8,037 bases of DNA from Planctomycetota bacterium. Lineage in GTDB: Bacteria > Planctomycetota > UBA1135. Numbering within the stretch: the stretch's first letter is position 1; each line of letters opens with the position of its first letter. The notes beneath the pieces are model-generated. The model saw only the letters and a program-made list of their open reading frames with translations, did no database searches and was not told where the DNA came from. This document shows positions 7,772 to 8,037 of this stretch, piece after piece. The stretch lies in the NCBI GenBank assembly GCA_027623585.1, contig JAQBVK010000102.1, positions 1 through 8,037 of the forward strand. Direction: 5' to 3'. Made by a program: the position numbers and the translations under genes.

Positions 7772-8037
7772 ATGAACGCGTTGGCGCCGATGTCACAACC
7801 GCCCCGCACCGCCCCGCGCGATATCCCTCTGCAGGAAATCGACGACGTCGTCATCCGATTCGCCGGCGACTCAGGCGACGGCATGCAGCTCACCGGCACG
7901 CAGTTCACGCACACCGCTGCGCTGCTCGGCAACGACCTCGCGACCTTCCCGGATTATCCGGCCGAAATCCGCGCGCCCGCCGGCACCACCTTCGGCGTGT
8001 CCGGCTTCCAGGTGCGGCTGTCTTCGCAGGAGATCCA
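7772..8037 (+). CDS. korA: 2-oxoglutarate:ferredoxin oxidoreductase alpha subunit, N-terminal part
   Basis: An open frame from ATG 7772 to the window edge gives 88 residues, with an alternative in-frame ATG at 7790. After a Pro-rich lead of about 20 residues comes EIDDVVIRFAGDSGDGMQLTG, the glycine motif of the gamma domain of 2-oxoacid:acceptor oxidoreductases, then FPDYPAEIRAPAGTTFGVSG, strongly characteristic of KorA proteins in which the gamma and alpha domains are fused. The enzyme converts 2-oxoglutarate and CoA to succinyl-CoA and CO2 with reduction of ferredoxin; it uses thiamine diphosphate held by the beta subunit (korB, expected just beyond the edge). It serves the oxidative TCA cycle in many aerobes and the reverse cycle in autotrophs; which applies here cannot be told. 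The product is cytoplasmic. Confidence 0.9.
   Translation, partial: MNALAPMSQPPRTAPRDIPLQEIDDVVIRFAGDSGDGMQLTGTQFTHTAALLGNDLATFPDYPAEIRAPAGTTFGVSGFQVRLSSQEI

Noticed and set aside
6112..7932. A 606-codon minus-strand frame extending far upstream of the synthase-like gene
   Set aside because: The upstream part is antisense to the histidine kinase and korA, both with clear motifs, and is Arg/Ala/Pro-rich as expected of a shadow frame in GC-rich DNA. The family homology starts only near 6951.

Overview
The window is GC-rich bacterial DNA, densely packed with genes. Recognisable type II secretion (T2SS) assembly genes point to a Gram-negative cell plan. A ferredoxin-type 2-oxoglutarate oxidoreductase (korA), an IS1-like element and weak or absent Shine-Dalgarno sequences before most starts would fit an uncultured soil or aquatic lineage such as Planctomycetota, Gemmatimonadota or a myxobacterial relative. 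The sequence alone does not settle the phylum.

Left block (1-2938, + strand): four genes with overlapping or near-touching ends form one transcription unit. They are the tail of an unidentified gene, a small membrane-anchored helical protein that looks like the Spy/CpxP/heavy-metal-resistor group, a 602-aa GspL (PilM-like actin fold plus membrane anchor and periplasmic part), and a 179-aa GspM/PilO-like protein. The last two are inner-membrane platform components of a T2SS or type IV pilus-like machine.

Middle (2941-4093): a complete insertion sequence of 1153 bp. It has 27-bp imperfect terminal inverted repeats (12 outermost bases identical, 22 of 27 matching) and one minus-strand transposase with an N-terminal zinc finger and an IS1-like C-terminal region. 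There is no target-site duplication. The right inverted repeat runs into the 3' end of the neighbouring gene and supplies its last 14 codons and its stop.

Right block: a three-gene minus-strand operon (6951 to 4048) encodes a squalene/phytoene synthase-fold protein that appears to lack the catalytic aspartate motifs, a UbiA prenyltransferase closely resembling decaprenyl-phosphate phosphoribosyltransferase, and a DUF362 protein whose end was rewritten by the IS. All three are consistent with an isoprenoid-lipid pathway, but the product cannot be read from the window. Divergently on the + strand lie a small soluble histidine kinase without a sensor domain and then the start of korA, which runs off the right edge.

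Most notable points: the operon of a degenerate isoprenoid synthase, UbiA and DUF362; the IS end acting as a new C-terminus for the DUF362 gene; and the missing target duplication, which suggests that the secretion block and the prenyltransferase block were joined by a rearrangement at the IS.
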